64,000 nt of DNA from Microbacterium helvum (GTDB taxonomy: Bacteria > Actinomycetota > Actinomycetes > Actinomycetales > Microbacteriaceae): assembly GCF_014779795.1 (NCBI RefSeq), contig NZ_JACXZS010000003.1:62001-126000 (forward strand). The letters are read 5' to 3'. A model generated the notes under the pieces. It ran no database searches, had not been told where the DNA came from, and was given only the letters and a program-made list of their open reading frames with translations. This document shows positions 34,130-42,133 of this stretch, in pieces. How positions within the stretch are numbered: the stretch's first letter is position 1; each line of letters opens with the position of its first letter. The position numbers and the translations under genes are program-made.

Positions 34130-35003
34130 GCTGCTGATCCGCGGAACCCGACAGATCTCCGCCGAGCCCGAGCGTCGCCGTCGTGCGTCACGAGGGCGCA
34201 CCGGCACGATCGTGATCGGGGCGTTCCTGGCCGTCGGCGCGCTGGTGACGGCGTTCCCGTTCCTATGGATGGCGTTCGCGTCGGTCAAGCCCCGCAGCGA
34301 GTCCGTCGCGTACCCGCCGCAGCTGCTGCCGCAGCAGCCGACGTTCGAGTACTACGTCGAGCTCTTCGCGCAGCTCGACTTCGGCCGCTACCTGGTCAAC
34401 ACGCTCCTGATCGTCGCGATCTGCATGGTGGGCCTGCTTCTGATGGCTGCCGCGGGCTACGGGTTCGCGAAGTTCTCGTTCCCCGGGCGCGACGCCCTGT
34501 TCTTCCTGGTGCTGGTGACGATGATGATCCCCGGCCAGGTCACGATGATCCCGAGCTACCTCATCCTCAACGGCATGAAGCTGACGAACACGCTCATCGG
34601 GATCGCGCTGCCCATGCTGGTGTCGGGGTTCGCGGTGTTCTTGTTCCGCCAGTTCATGACGACGATCCCGACCGAGGTGCTCGAGGCCGCCCGCATCGAC
34701 GGGGCAGGCGAGTGGCGCATCTTCTTCCGCATCGTGCTGCCCATGTCGGGCCCGATCCTCGCGGTGCAGGTCGTGCTGACCTTCATCGCGGGGTGGAACA
34801 GCTTCCTCTGGCCGCTCATCATCGCGAACGACCAGAACCTCTACACGCTCTCGGTCGGGCTGTCGCTCCTCAACCAGCAGATCGCCACCAACCCCTCGCT
34901 GCAGATGGCCGCGTCGACCCTGATGGTCGTCCCAATCCTCATCGTCTTCGTCGTCTTCCAGCGCTACGTCGTACAGGGCTTCGCCCTTTCAGGTCTCAAG
35001 TGA
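34116..35003 (+). CDS. Sugar ABC transporter permease (CUT1, MalG-like)
   Basis: A 295-residue permease. A 30-residue basic cytoplasmic N-terminus precedes six hydrophobic helices. Its EAA loop is EVLEAARIDGAGEWRIFFRIVLPMSGP, matching MalG-type partners. It starts inside the end of the first permease gene, implying coupled translation in equal amounts. It completes the importer with the lipoprotein at 31949. Confidence 0.9.
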   Translation: MSTTELLIRGTRQISAEPERRRRASRGRTGTIVIGAFLAVGALVTAFPFLWMAFASVKPRSESVAYPPQLLPQQPTFEYYVELFAQLDFGRYLVNTLLIVAICMVGLLLMAAAGYGFAKFSFPGRDALFFLVLVTMMIPGQVTMIPSYLILNGMKLTNTLIGIALPMLVSGFAVFLFRQFMTTIPTEVLEAARIDGAGEWRIFFRIVLPMSGPILAVQVVLTFIAGWNSFLWPLIIANDQNLYTLSVGLSLLNQQIATNPSLQMAASTLMVVPILIVFVVFQRYVVQGFALSGLK

Positions 35004-35011
35004 GGATGCCG

Positions 35012-36445
35012 ATGACACGCCTATTTCGTCCGGGAGTGGTCCGAGCCGAAGGAGCGCGCCTCGTCGACGACGCCGGCCCGCTGCTGCTGCGAGGCGTCGG
35101 CCTGGGCAACTGGCTCCTCCCCGAGGGGTACATGTGGAAGTTCGGCGACGAGCAGGCCTCGCCCCGCCTGATCGAGCGACGCATCCAACAGCTGGTCGGA
35201 CCGGACCACGCCGCAGAGTTCTGGCGACGCTTCGCGGATACGTTCATCGCGGAGGACGACTTCGCCCTCATCGCCCGTCTCGGGTTCGACCACGTACGTC
35301 TGCCGATCAACGCACGGGGGCTCATCGACGACGCCGGCGGTCTGCGCGAGTCCGGGTTCGAGCTCATCGAGCGCGCGGTCACATGGAGCGAGCGGTTCGG
35401 ACTGCGCATCCTGCTCGACCTGCACGGCGCGCCCGGCGGGCAGACGGGCACGAACATCGATGACTCGCCCCACGGCAAGCCCGAGCTGTTCATGTCTGCC
35501 GACCATCGGCGCCACACGATCGCCCTGTGGCGTGAGCTCGCCAAGCGATATGCCGACCGCGACGCGGTGCTCGGCTACGACCTGCTCAACGAGCCACTCC
35601 CCGGAAAGTGGCAGCACCGCTACGCCGACGAGCTGGTCGAGCTCTATCGACAGCTCACCTCCGCCATCCGCGAAGTCGACGACCGCCACCTCATCATGTA
35701 CGAAGGGAGCCACTGGGCCACCAACCCCGACCCGGTCTCGACGCGGTTCGACGAGAACGAAGTCGTGCAGTTCCACCGCTACTGGTGCCCGCCCGACGAG
35801 ACCAGCATCGACGCGTTCCTGCGGCTTCGGGATGAACTTGACGTACCCATCTACATGGGCGAAGGCGGTGAGAACTCCCCGGCGTGGGTCTTCGCCGCGA
35901 CCCGGCTGTACGAACGTCACGACATCGGCTGGAACTTCTGGCCGTGGAAGAAGCTCGACACTGTGACGTCGCCGATGTCGGCCAAGCCACCACACGAGTG
36001 GGACGTCATCGCCGATCCGGCGAGGACGCCATCGCCTGAACGGGCCCGGCGAATCCTCGACGAGTTCCTGGATGCGGTCGCCGCCTCGAACTGCGACCTG
36101 CGCACCGAGATCGTGGACGCGCTGTTCGGCCGGACGGTGCGTCAGCTCCCCGGATGGGCAGGGGTGCGGGATGAGGAGGAGGCGTCCATCGAAGACCTCC
36201 TCGGTGCTGTCGTGCCCGACGGGTTCTGGAGCAACACCGACGAGTCTCGCCACAACGCCGGCGAGGTCGCCGCGGTGACGCTGGCGGCCGGGCAGCGGTT
36301 GGGGTTCGCGCTCTCGGATGAGCCGCGCGAGATCCGGGTCCACGCGGACCCTGCCGACGCCGTCACTGCCCGATGGGATGCGGGAAACCTCACCCTGCAC
36401 GCGGTGGACAGGGTGCGGGTGCGTGGCGTCGAGGTCGCGGTGTGA
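35012..36445 (+). CDS. Cytoplasmic GH5 glycoside hydrolase
   Basis: A 477-residue enzyme without signal peptide. A GH5 barrel fills residues 1-360, with LRGVGLGNWLLPEGYM at the first strand, the acid/base Glu194 in LLNEP and the nucleophile Glu284 in YMGEGG; a small beta-rich domain follows (about 400-477). It lacks discoidin domains and acts inside the cell, presumably splitting imported oligosaccharides released by the secreted GH5. ATG at 35012 is chosen over 35006 because GAGG is at proper distance. It lies eight bases after the permease gene. Confidence 0.87.
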   Translation: MTRLFRPGVVRAEGARLVDDAGPLLLRGVGLGNWLLPEGYMWKFGDEQASPRLIERRIQQLVGPDHAAEFWRRFADTFIAEDDFALIARLGFDHVRLPINARGLIDDAGGLRESGFELIERAVTWSERFGLRILLDLHGAPGGQTGTNIDDSPHGKPELFMSADHRRHTIALWRELAKRYADRDAVLGYDLLNEPLPGKWQHRYADELVELYRQLTSAIREVDDRHLIMYEGSHWATNPDPVSTRFDENEVVQFHRYWCPPDETSIDAFLRLRDELDVPIYMGEGGENSPAWVFAATRLYERHDIGWNFWPWKKLDTVTSPMSAKPPHEWDVIADPARTPSPERARRILDEFLDAVAASNCDLRTEIVDALFGRTVRQLPGWAGVRDEEEASIEDLLGAVVPDGFWSNTDESRHNAGEVAAVTLAAGQRLGFALSDEPREIRVHADPADAVTARWDAGNLTLHAVDRVRVRGVEVAV

Positions 36446-36450
36446 CCGGC

Positions 36451-36456
36451 TATCTT
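36451..36456 (+). promoter_or_regulatory. -10 box of ROK gene (leaderless)
   Basis: TATCTT, six bases before the ATG at 36463, right after the GH5 stop; gives the regulator its own message. Confidence 0.55.
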
Positions 36457-36462
36457 CGAACC

Positions 36463-37698
36463 ATGAGACCGCGCGACTCCCGCGGCGACACCGGCGGTCG
36501 TGAGTCGGCGACGGTCACGTCGCTGCGGCATCACAACCGCGCCGCGGCGTTGCGGTTCATCCTTCGCGAACGCGAGACCACGAGGGCCGACCTCGCGCGC
36601 AGCTGCGGCCTCTCGGTGGCATCTGCGGCCAACATCGCTGCGGAGCTGATCGACGACGGACTCGTGGTCGAGAACGGCTCGATGGCATCACGCGGCGGAC
36701 GCCCGATCGCGGTACTCTCCCCGAACGTCGACGGCGCGTACGCGATCGGCGTGGACGTCGGAGAGCGGGGAGTCGCCGTCGAACTCTTCGACCTCAGCTT
36801 GCAGATGGTGGACCGCGAGTTCCGTGGCGGGCAGCGACAGGAGTCGCCCGACGACATCCAACGCGACCTCCGGGAAGCAGTCGACGCTCTGCGCACCCGC
36901 AACTCCGAGCGATGGGGCCGCGTCCTCGGCATCGGCTTAGGCCTTCCCGGAGTCGTCGAAGAGTCCGCCACGGGAGAACAGACCCTGTACGCGCAGAGCC
37001 TCGGCTGGGACCCGCAACCCATCCCCGCCGGGCTCGACGACCGGCTTCCCGTGTTCGCCGACAACGGCGCCAAGACGCAGGCCCGCGCCGAGCTCTGGTA
37101 CGGCGCCGCGCGCGGTATCGATCATGCTCTGGTCGCCCTCCTCGGTCGCGGCGTCGGACTGGGAATCATCACGGGGGGCGAGCTCTACCGCGGCGCGTAC
37201 AGCGGTGCCACCGAGTGGGGGCACACCAAGATCCGCTACGACGGCGAGGTATGCCGATGCGGACAGCGCGGTTGCGTCGAGGCATACATCGGCGCCGACG
37301 CGCTGTTGGAGGCGTGGCGACGGCGAGGCGGAGAATTCGAAGGCACGGGGTGGCACGCGATCGGCGCGCTGCTGGATGCCTCACAGAGCGACCCTGCGGC
37401 AACCGAGGTCGTGGACGCGGGGATCGACGCGCTCGGGGCCGCGTTGGGAAGCATGGTAAACCTCACCAACCCCGAAAGGATCGTGCTCGGCGGCTGGGTC
37501 GGAATGAGGCTGATGGAGCACCACCGCGACCAGATCATCGACGCAGTGAGGCGCAACAGCCTCGACCGCCTCGCTGCCCAATTCGAACTCGTCCCTGCCA
37601 CCTTCGGCGGCGATACCGTCGCACTCGGATCGGCTCTCATGCCCGTCGAGGCGCTCATCGACACCCCGCGCAGCGACCTTCTCATCACCCGCGGCTGA
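36463..37698 (+). CDS. ROK-family transcriptional regulator
   Basis: A 411-residue regulator. An N-terminal winged helix (about residues 25-75; TTRADLARSCGLSVASAANIAAELIDDGLV) is joined to a sugar-kinase-like ROK domain: IGVDVG phosphate loop, LGIGLGLPG, ALLGRGVGLGI, and the zinc motif CRCGQRGCVEAY. The kinase-type residues are partly kept, but a DNA-binding domain indicates a repressor that senses a sugar. It follows the glucan operon with 17 bases between genes and has its own leaderless promoter. It most likely controls that operon. Confidence 0.87.
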   Translation: MRPRDSRGDTGGRESATVTSLRHHNRAAALRFILRERETTRADLARSCGLSVASAANIAAELIDDGLVVENGSMASRGGRPIAVLSPNVDGAYAIGVDVGERGVAVELFDLSLQMVDREFRGGQRQESPDDIQRDLREAVDALRTRNSERWGRVLGIGLGLPGVVEESATGEQTLYAQSLGWDPQPIPAGLDDRLPVFADNGAKTQARAELWYGAARGIDHALVALLGRGVGLGIITGGELYRGAYSGATEWGHTKIRYDGEVCRCGQRGCVEAYIGADALLEAWRRRGGEFEGTGWHAIGALLDASQSDPAATEVVDAGIDALGAALGSMVNLTNPERIVLGGWVGMRLMEHHRDQIIDAVRRNSLDRLAAQFELVPATFGGDTVALGSALMPVEALIDTPRSDLLITRG

Positions 37699-37732
37699 AC
37701 CCGATGCCTCACCGCGGCGTCCGGCTAGCTTG

Positions 37733-37744
37733 TGAGAGCGCTCA
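37733..37744. promoter_or_regulatory. LacI/CelR-like operator half-palindrome without a gene
   Basis: TGAGAGCGCTCA is a perfect 12-base palindrome, the core of LacI-family operators such as CelR's. It lies 35 bases after the ROK stop and no gene starts downstream on either strand within 300 bases. Confidence 0.4.
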
Positions 37745-37773
37745 ACGCGGGGCGCCTCGGATCACAGCGGCCA

Positions 37774-37800
37774 AATTCTTGGCTCACTGAGCCAAGAATT
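37774..37800. terminator. 27-base hairpin, copy 1
   Basis: AATTCTTGGCTCA and TGAGCCAAGAATT pair perfectly around one base. A related hairpin lies at 37891. Placed after the ROK gene. Confidence 0.5.
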
Positions 37801-37890
37801 CACTCGCGCCATGCGAGAAAGGTGAGCATGAGCGATCTGGTCTCCGCCGAGTGAGCGTGGTGCGCAAGGGCGTGACCAGAATGGCCGAGA

Positions 37891-37917
37891 GATTCTCGGC
37901 CCAGCGAGCCGAGAATT
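37891..37917. terminator. 27-base hairpin, copy 2
   Basis: ATTCTCGGC and GCCGAGAAT pair around CCAGCGA. It has the same length and outline as copy 1, with T-A to C-G changes on both sides of the stem, that is, compensatory changes. Confidence 0.5.
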
Positions 37918-38071
37918 GACCGCGGCGCTCGACGGCATCCCGGGGTCTCGGGCACGTGAGGCTGCAGCCTGCGGCACACCCGCATGGCTGTAGCGGGTCG
38001 GCTGGTCGTCGCCCGTTTCGCTCTCGCATTTCCCCGCTCCGCGGGCGAGGGACTCGACGCGGCGCCGCACG

Positions 38072-38518
38072 TCACGGGATCAGGTCGTCGCCCCCGCTCA
38101 GGTCCACGAGCGCCTCGGCGATATGCGTAACCACGTTGTCGAGTGGCTCGTCCTCCCAAAACCTGAGCACAGTCCATCCGGCGTCTTCTAGCGCCCCGGT
38201 GACGGCCTCGTCTCGAGCGCGGTTGCGCTCGAGCTTCTGGAGCCAATAGTCGGCATGGGCGGTCGGCGACGTGCCGTGCACGGGACATCCGTGCCAGAAG
38301 CATCCGTCCAGATACACGGCGACGCGCCGTCGGGTGAAGACGATGTCGGCTCGGGTGCGCACGCCCGGAGCCGGCGCGAAGTCGACCCGATACCTCAGCC
38401 CGCGGCGGTGCAACGCACGACGCACCCGAAGCTCCAACGACGTGTCGCGGCTGCGCTTGGAGCGCATCGACCGCTCGGTCGCGGGGCTCGTCGCCCACGA
38501 CGTCGACGTTCCCGTCAT
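38072..38518 (-). CDS. vsr: Very short patch repair endonuclease (Vsr)
   Basis: A 148-residue nuclease. Features of Vsr: SLELRVRRALHRRGLRYRVDF, then TRADIVF with the catalytic Asp, VAVYLDGCFWHGCPVHG with zinc-binding Cys/His residues, and WTVLRFWEDE near the end. Vsr nicks T:G mismatches that arise by deamination of 5-methylcytosine. No cytosine methylase is adjacent, so it is solitary in this window. ATG at 38518 is chosen since TATCGT lies seven bases upstream; a longer open frame upstream has no similarity. Confidence 0.88.
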   Translation of the reverse strand: MTGTSTSWATSPATERSMRSKRSRDTSLELRVRRALHRRGLRYRVDFAPAPGVRTRADIVFTRRRVAVYLDGCFWHGCPVHGTSPTAHADYWLQKLERNRARDEAVTGALEDAGWTVLRFWEDEPLDNVVTHIAEALVDLSGGDDLIP

Positions 38519-38525
38519 GGCTACG

Positions 38526-38531
38526 ACGATA
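38526..38531 (-). promoter_or_regulatory. -10 box of vsr (leaderless)
   Basis: TATCGT, seven bases before the ATG at 38518. Confidence 0.5.
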
Positions 38532-38748
38532 GACACGGCCGACGTCGCTGGAAAGAGCTCCTGTGCGAGGTGATATGGGAAGGACCCCCGACCTGGAAGG
38601 CCCTGATCGTGTCCCATGCGGCCGACCATAGGGCCGCATTCGAGCCAGATGCCGAAGCAAATCGACCGCAATTTCAGCCTGAGTGCGGAGCAGCCTGATA
38701 AACGAGGCGGTTTCCGGATGTCGTGCCCACGCGCGACACGCCGGTAGC

Positions 38749-38825
38749 TGTCAGGGAACATGTCAATCTCTCACGAGCTTGTCACGTGCTGTCACGAAAC
38801 GTGTCAGCTGTCACGATCCGTGTCA
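38749..38825. repeat. Array of seven TGTCA units
   Basis: TGTCA occurs at 38749, 38761, 38780, 38790, 38802, 38809 and 38821, four times as TGTCAC. Most spacings are 10-12 bases, near one helical turn. It lies just upstream of the ArsR promoter. Candidate multi-site operator. Confidence 0.6.
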
Positions 38826-38844
38826 CCCGACAGCAAGAGAAGGG

Positions 38845-38873
38845 TTGACGGATGCCGCAGGCCGGCGTAACGT
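38845..38873 (+). promoter_or_regulatory. Promoter of the ArsR/AHSA1 operon
   Basis: TTGACG, 17 bases, TAACGT: a complete -35/-10 pair at ideal spacing, eight bases before the ATG at 38882. Confidence 0.7.
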
Positions 38874-38890
38874 ACAACCAAATGGTTGTA
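38873..38890. promoter_or_regulatory. ArsR-type operator overlapping the start codon
   Basis: TACAACC and GGTTGTA are perfect inverted arms around AAAT. The palindrome starts in the -10 box and covers the ATG, so bound regulator would block its own transcription start. Confidence 0.75.
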
Positions 38891-39268
38891 GGAATTGAGC
38901 TCAGCGATGACGAGATCGACCGCGTGTTCCACGCGCTCGCTGCGGCGACCCGGCGCGACATCCTGCGGCGGACCATCGACGGCGAGCACTCCGTCTCCGC
39001 ACTCGCCCGCGATTACGACATGTCGTTCGCGGCCGTCCAGAAGCACGTCACCGTGCTCGAGGCCGCGGGCCTCATCGTCAAGCGCGCCGAGGGGCGGGAG
39101 CGCCTCGTCCGGGCGGATCCGACGATGATCGCCCGAGCCCGCGCGCTGCTCTCGCGCTACGAGGAACTGTGGCGCACCCGCATCGATCGCCTCGATGCGC
39201 TGCTCGCCGAGCCGGCTCAGGACGCCGGCATCCACGATCCGCAAGACCCCAGGAACGAAGGAGATTGA
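38882..39268 (+). CDS. ArsR-family transcriptional regulator
   Basis: A 128-residue winged-helix regulator: RVFHALAAATRRDILRRT, SVSALARDYDMSFAAVQKHVTVLEAAGLI with the recognition helix, and RERLVRADP in the wing. No metal-binding cysteine motif is seen. This type is typically paired with AHSA1 (SRPBCC) genes and autorepresses the pair. The ATG at 38882 lies inside the TACAACC palindrome; an upstream in-frame ATG at 38852 would fall before the -10 box and cannot be transcribed from it. One base separates it from the AHSA1 gene. Confidence 0.88.
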   Translation: MVVGIELSDDEIDRVFHALAAATRRDILRRTIDGEHSVSALARDYDMSFAAVQKHVTVLEAAGLIVKRAEGRERLVRADPTMIARARALLSRYEELWRTRIDRLDALLAEPAQDAGIHDPQDPRNEGD

Positions 39269-39269
39269 G

Positions 39270-40250
39270 ATGCCGGTCACCGACGTCACGACCGACCCCG
39301 AAGCGCTCACCATGACGCTCACCGCCGAATTCGCCGCCCCCGTGGAGCGGCTCTGGCAGGCCTTCACCGATCCGCGGCAGCTGGAGCGGTTCTGGGGGCC
39401 TCCGGGCTGGCCCGCCACGTTCACGACCTTCGACATGCAGCCGGGCGGGCGCGCGATCTACCATCTGACGGGCCCGCGCGGCGAGACGTCGTACGGGTCG
39501 TGGGAGTTCCTCGGTGTCGACGCCCCGCGCACCTTCGAGGTGCTCGACGCCTTCGCCGACGAGGACGGCACGCCGCAGGCCGAGATGCCCGAGTCGCGCA
39601 TGGTATTCGCATTCGAGCCGACGGCGGACGGGTCGCGGCTGCGCAATGTCACGTACTTCTCATCCGCGGACGCGCTCGAGCAGGTCGTCGCGATGGGCGT
39701 CGTCGAGGGCACGAGGATGGCGATGAACCAGCTCGATCGCGTGCTCGAGGGCCTGCGAGCGTACGCCGGGGGCAAGGGCACGCAGACCGAGATCCTCGAT
39801 GACACGCACGTGCGGATCACCAGGCTCATCGACGGCCCGGTCGACCTCGTCTGGCGCGCCCACCAAGAGCCGGCCCTGATCCAGCAGTGGCTGCTCGGAC
39901 CCGACGGCTGGCGCATGTCGGTCTGCGAGGTGGACCCCACGGTCGGCGGCCGCTACCGGTACGAGTGGGAGCCGTTGGAGGCCACCGAGGGCGAGCGCTT
40001 CGGGTTCGACGGCGAGACGCTCGTGAGCGAGGCCCCGCGCCGCGCCGTCACGACCGAGCACATGACGGGCACCGACTTCCCGTCGACGCTCAACGACCTC
40101 GCGCTCTACGAGGAGGACGGCGCCACCCTCATCACGCTCGTCATCGAGTACCCCGACGCGCAGACGCGCGACATCGTGCTCGCCACCGGCATGACCGACG
40201 GCATGGAGGCCAGCTACGCCCGCCTCGAAGGCGTGCTGGCCGGCGTATGA
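39270..40250 (+). CDS. Double SRPBCC/AHSA1 domain protein
   Basis: A 326-residue protein made of two AHSA1/START-like domains in tandem (about residues 15-165 and 175-325); each opens with a strand and the PVERLWQAFTDP or PVDLVWRAHQEP motif and includes FWGPPGW or WLLGPDGW. Members bind hydrophobic ligands or act as co-chaperones; the ArsR link points to stress or xenobiotic response. AAGGAG precedes the ATG. Its stop nearly coincides with the following hydrolase gene. Confidence 0.87.
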   Translation: MPVTDVTTDPEALTMTLTAEFAAPVERLWQAFTDPRQLERFWGPPGWPATFTTFDMQPGGRAIYHLTGPRGETSYGSWEFLGVDAPRTFEVLDAFADEDGTPQAEMPESRMVFAFEPTADGSRLRNVTYFSSADALEQVVAMGVVEGTRMAMNQLDRVLEGLRAYAGGKGTQTEILDDTHVRITRLIDGPVDLVWRAHQEPALIQQWLLGPDGWRMSVCEVDPTVGGRYRYEWEPLEATEGERFGFDGETLVSEAPRRAVTTEHMTGTDFPSTLNDLALYEEDGATLITLVIEYPDAQTRDIVLATGMTDGMEASYARLEGVLAGV

Positions 40251-40270
40251 CACCGAGAGAAGGAAGAGAC

Positions 40271-41155
40271 ATGACCGAGAACACCGCACAGCGCACGGTG
40301 ACCACGCACGTCGTCGGCTCCGGTGCCGACGCGATCACGTACGACATCCACGGGGACCTGGCCGAGGCGACCGCCGACCGGCCGGCGCTGTTCCTGTTCG
40401 CCGCGCCCATGGACGCGCGCGGGCTGGCGATGCTCGCAGAGCGGATCACCGATCGTCCGGTGATCACCTACGACCCCCGCGGGGCCGGACGCAATCCGGT
40501 CGACACGACCGACATCAGCGTCGAGCAGCACGCGGCGGACCTGCACCGCGTCATCGCGGCGCTGGAAGTCGGCCCCGTCGACGCGTTCGGCAGCAGCGGC
40601 GGAGCGGTCAACCTGCTCGCACTGGCCGCGACGCATCCTGAGGACGTGCGCATCGCGGTCGTGCACGAGCCGCCGCTCGCCGAGCACCTGCCCGACCGCG
40701 CGGCCGTGCTCGCGGTCGTCGACGACATGAAGCGCACCTACGCCGAGAAGGGAGACGGTGCGGCCATGGCCAAGTTCATCCCGTTCGTGATGTTCGACGG
40801 CGTGGTGCCGGACGACTATCTCGACGCCCCCGCGCCCGACCCCGCGATGTTCGGCATGTCTTCCGAGGACGACGGCACGCGCACGAACCCGCTGATGCGG
40901 AACATGCCGGCGACCCTCGACTACCGCATCGACGTCGAGGCGCTCCGGGCGCTGGGTGACCGCATCGTTCCCGCGGCGGGCGTCGAGTCCGGTGACACCC
41001 TCGCCGCGCGCGGCGCCCGCGCGGTGGCCGCGGTCATCGGGCAGCCGGTCACGGACTTCCCCAGCCATCACGGCGGCTTCACCGAATCGCCCGGGTACCC
41101 GAGCGACCCCGACGGCTTCGCCGCCCGGCTCCGGGAGGTGCTCGACAGGGCGTGA
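40271..41155 (+). CDS. Alpha/beta hydrolase
   Basis: A 294-residue hydrolase. The nucleophile elbow is GSSGG with Ser109, the oxyanion region is FAAPMDARG, and DFPSHHGGF near the end holds the catalytic His. TYDPRGAGRN is the typical strand-loop before the elbow. It is cytoplasmic; substrate unknown. ATG at 40271 is chosen for GAAGGAAGAG upstream over 40247, which overlaps the previous stop. Third gene of the ArsR operon; a 15-bp hairpin begins nine bases after its stop. Confidence 0.85.
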   Translation: MTENTAQRTVTTHVVGSGADAITYDIHGDLAEATADRPALFLFAAPMDARGLAMLAERITDRPVITYDPRGAGRNPVDTTDISVEQHAADLHRVIAALEVGPVDAFGSSGGAVNLLALAATHPEDVRIAVVHEPPLAEHLPDRAAVLAVVDDMKRTYAEKGDGAAMAKFIPFVMFDGVVPDDYLDAPAPDPAMFGMSSEDDGTRTNPLMRNMPATLDYRIDVEALRALGDRIVPAAGVESGDTLAARGARAVAAVIGQPVTDFPSHHGGFTESPGYPSDPDGFAARLREVLDRA

Positions 41156-41163
41156 ACCCAAGG

Positions 41164-41203
41164 GAAGTCCACGCCGCCCACCTACGATGGCGGCGTGGAC
41201 TTC
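41164..41203. terminator. 15-bp perfect hairpin spanning the TerC start codon
   Basis: GAAGTCCACGCCGCC (41164-41178) pairs with GGCGGCGTGGACTTC (41189-41203), which contains the GTG start of the next gene. The loop is the -10 box region. It could end the upstream operon and, in read-through RNA, hide the TerC start. Confidence 0.75.
41183..41188 (+). promoter_or_regulatory. -10 box of TerC-family gene (leaderless)
   Basis: TACGAT, six bases before GTG 41195, inside the loop of the hairpin. Confidence 0.6.
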
Positions 41204-42097
41204 TCCTTCGCCTTCACGCCCGATCTGATCGCGGTGTTCCTGACGCTGTTCGTCCTCGAGGTCGTTCTCGGCGTCGACAACGTGATCTTCATCTCGATCC
41301 TCGCCTCCAAGCTCCCCAGGGAGCAGCAGGCGAAGGCCCGCAATCTCGGCCTCACCCTCGCGATGCTGATGCGCGTCGTGCTGGTCCTGTTCGCCGGGTG
41401 GATCGTGACGCTCAAAGAGGACGTGTTCTTCATCGGCGAGATGGGCTTCTCGTGGAAGGACCTCATCCTCATCGCCGGTGGTCTGTTCCTCGTCTACAAG
41501 GCCGTGACCGAGATCCACCACAAGCTCGAGGGCTCCGAGGAGGAGCACGGCCCCGGCGGCCGCAAGGCCGTGACGTTCGGCTCCGTGATCGCGCAGATCC
41601 TCGTGCTCGACCTCGTCTTCTCGCTGGACTCCGTCATCACCGCCGTCGGCATGACCGAGAACCTCGTCGTGATCATCACCGTGGTCGTGCTCTCGTTCGG
41701 CATCATGCTCTTCGCGTCGCGCTACATCTTCGCGTTCGTGAACAAGCACCCCACGGTCAAGATGCTGGCCCTGTCGTTCCTCCTGCTGATCGGCGTGTTC
41801 CTCATCGCCGAAGGCTTCGGCTTCCACATCGACAAGGCGTTCATCTACGGCCCGATGGCGTTCGCGATCTTCGTCGAGGCGCTCAACCTCTGGGCGGCCG
41901 CCGCGAAGGCCAAGCGCGAGCAGCGTCGCCGCAACCCGGTGCAGCTGCGCCCGCAGTACCCCGACGTCGACGAGTCCATCGCGGTCTCTGCCGCGCTGTC
42001 GAACGATCCGCACGCGGGTTCGGTGGGCCTGTCGTCGCGCCCGGTGGACGGCGACGCCGCTCCCGGCTCCGGCGACGAGCGTCACGGCCTGGGCTGA
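41195..42097 (+). CDS. TerC-family membrane protein
   Basis: A 300-residue integral membrane protein with about seven hydrophobic helices. TerC signatures are present: LEVVLGVDNVIFISILASKLP and, in the second half, LDLVFSLDSVITAVGM, whose paired Asp residues bind metal. TerC-type proteins (Alx, YkoY) export manganese or support metal loading. A 75-residue polar cytoplasmic tail follows. The GTG start is leaderless (TACGAT six bases upstream). Confidence 0.9.
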   Translation: MDFSFAFTPDLIAVFLTLFVLEVVLGVDNVIFISILASKLPREQQAKARNLGLTLAMLMRVVLVLFAGWIVTLKEDVFFIGEMGFSWKDLILIAGGLFLVYKAVTEIHHKLEGSEEEHGPGGRKAVTFGSVIAQILVLDLVFSLDSVITAVGMTENLVVIITVVVLSFGIMLFASRYIFAFVNKHPTVKMLALSFLLLIGVFLIAEGFGFHIDKAFIYGPMAFAIFVEALNLWAAAAKAKREQRRRNPVQLRPQYPDVDESIAVSAALSNDPHAGSVGLSSRPVDGDAAPGSGDERHGLG

Positions 42098-42133
42098 CCG
42101 CCGCGTGCACATCCGGCTGAGGAGCGTCTTGCG

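Larger units (their letters stand above)
37699..38071. other. Intergenic region with operator-like palindrome and two hairpins
   Basis: A 373-base stretch between the convergent ROK and vsr genes. It holds a LacI-type palindrome (37733-37744) and two related 27-base hairpins (37774-37800 and 37891-37917). No gene is seen. Confidence 0.5.

Noticed and set aside
38749..38825. Possible CRISPR-like array
   Set aside because: Units are only 5-7 bases and the spacers are too short; better explained as protein-binding sites.
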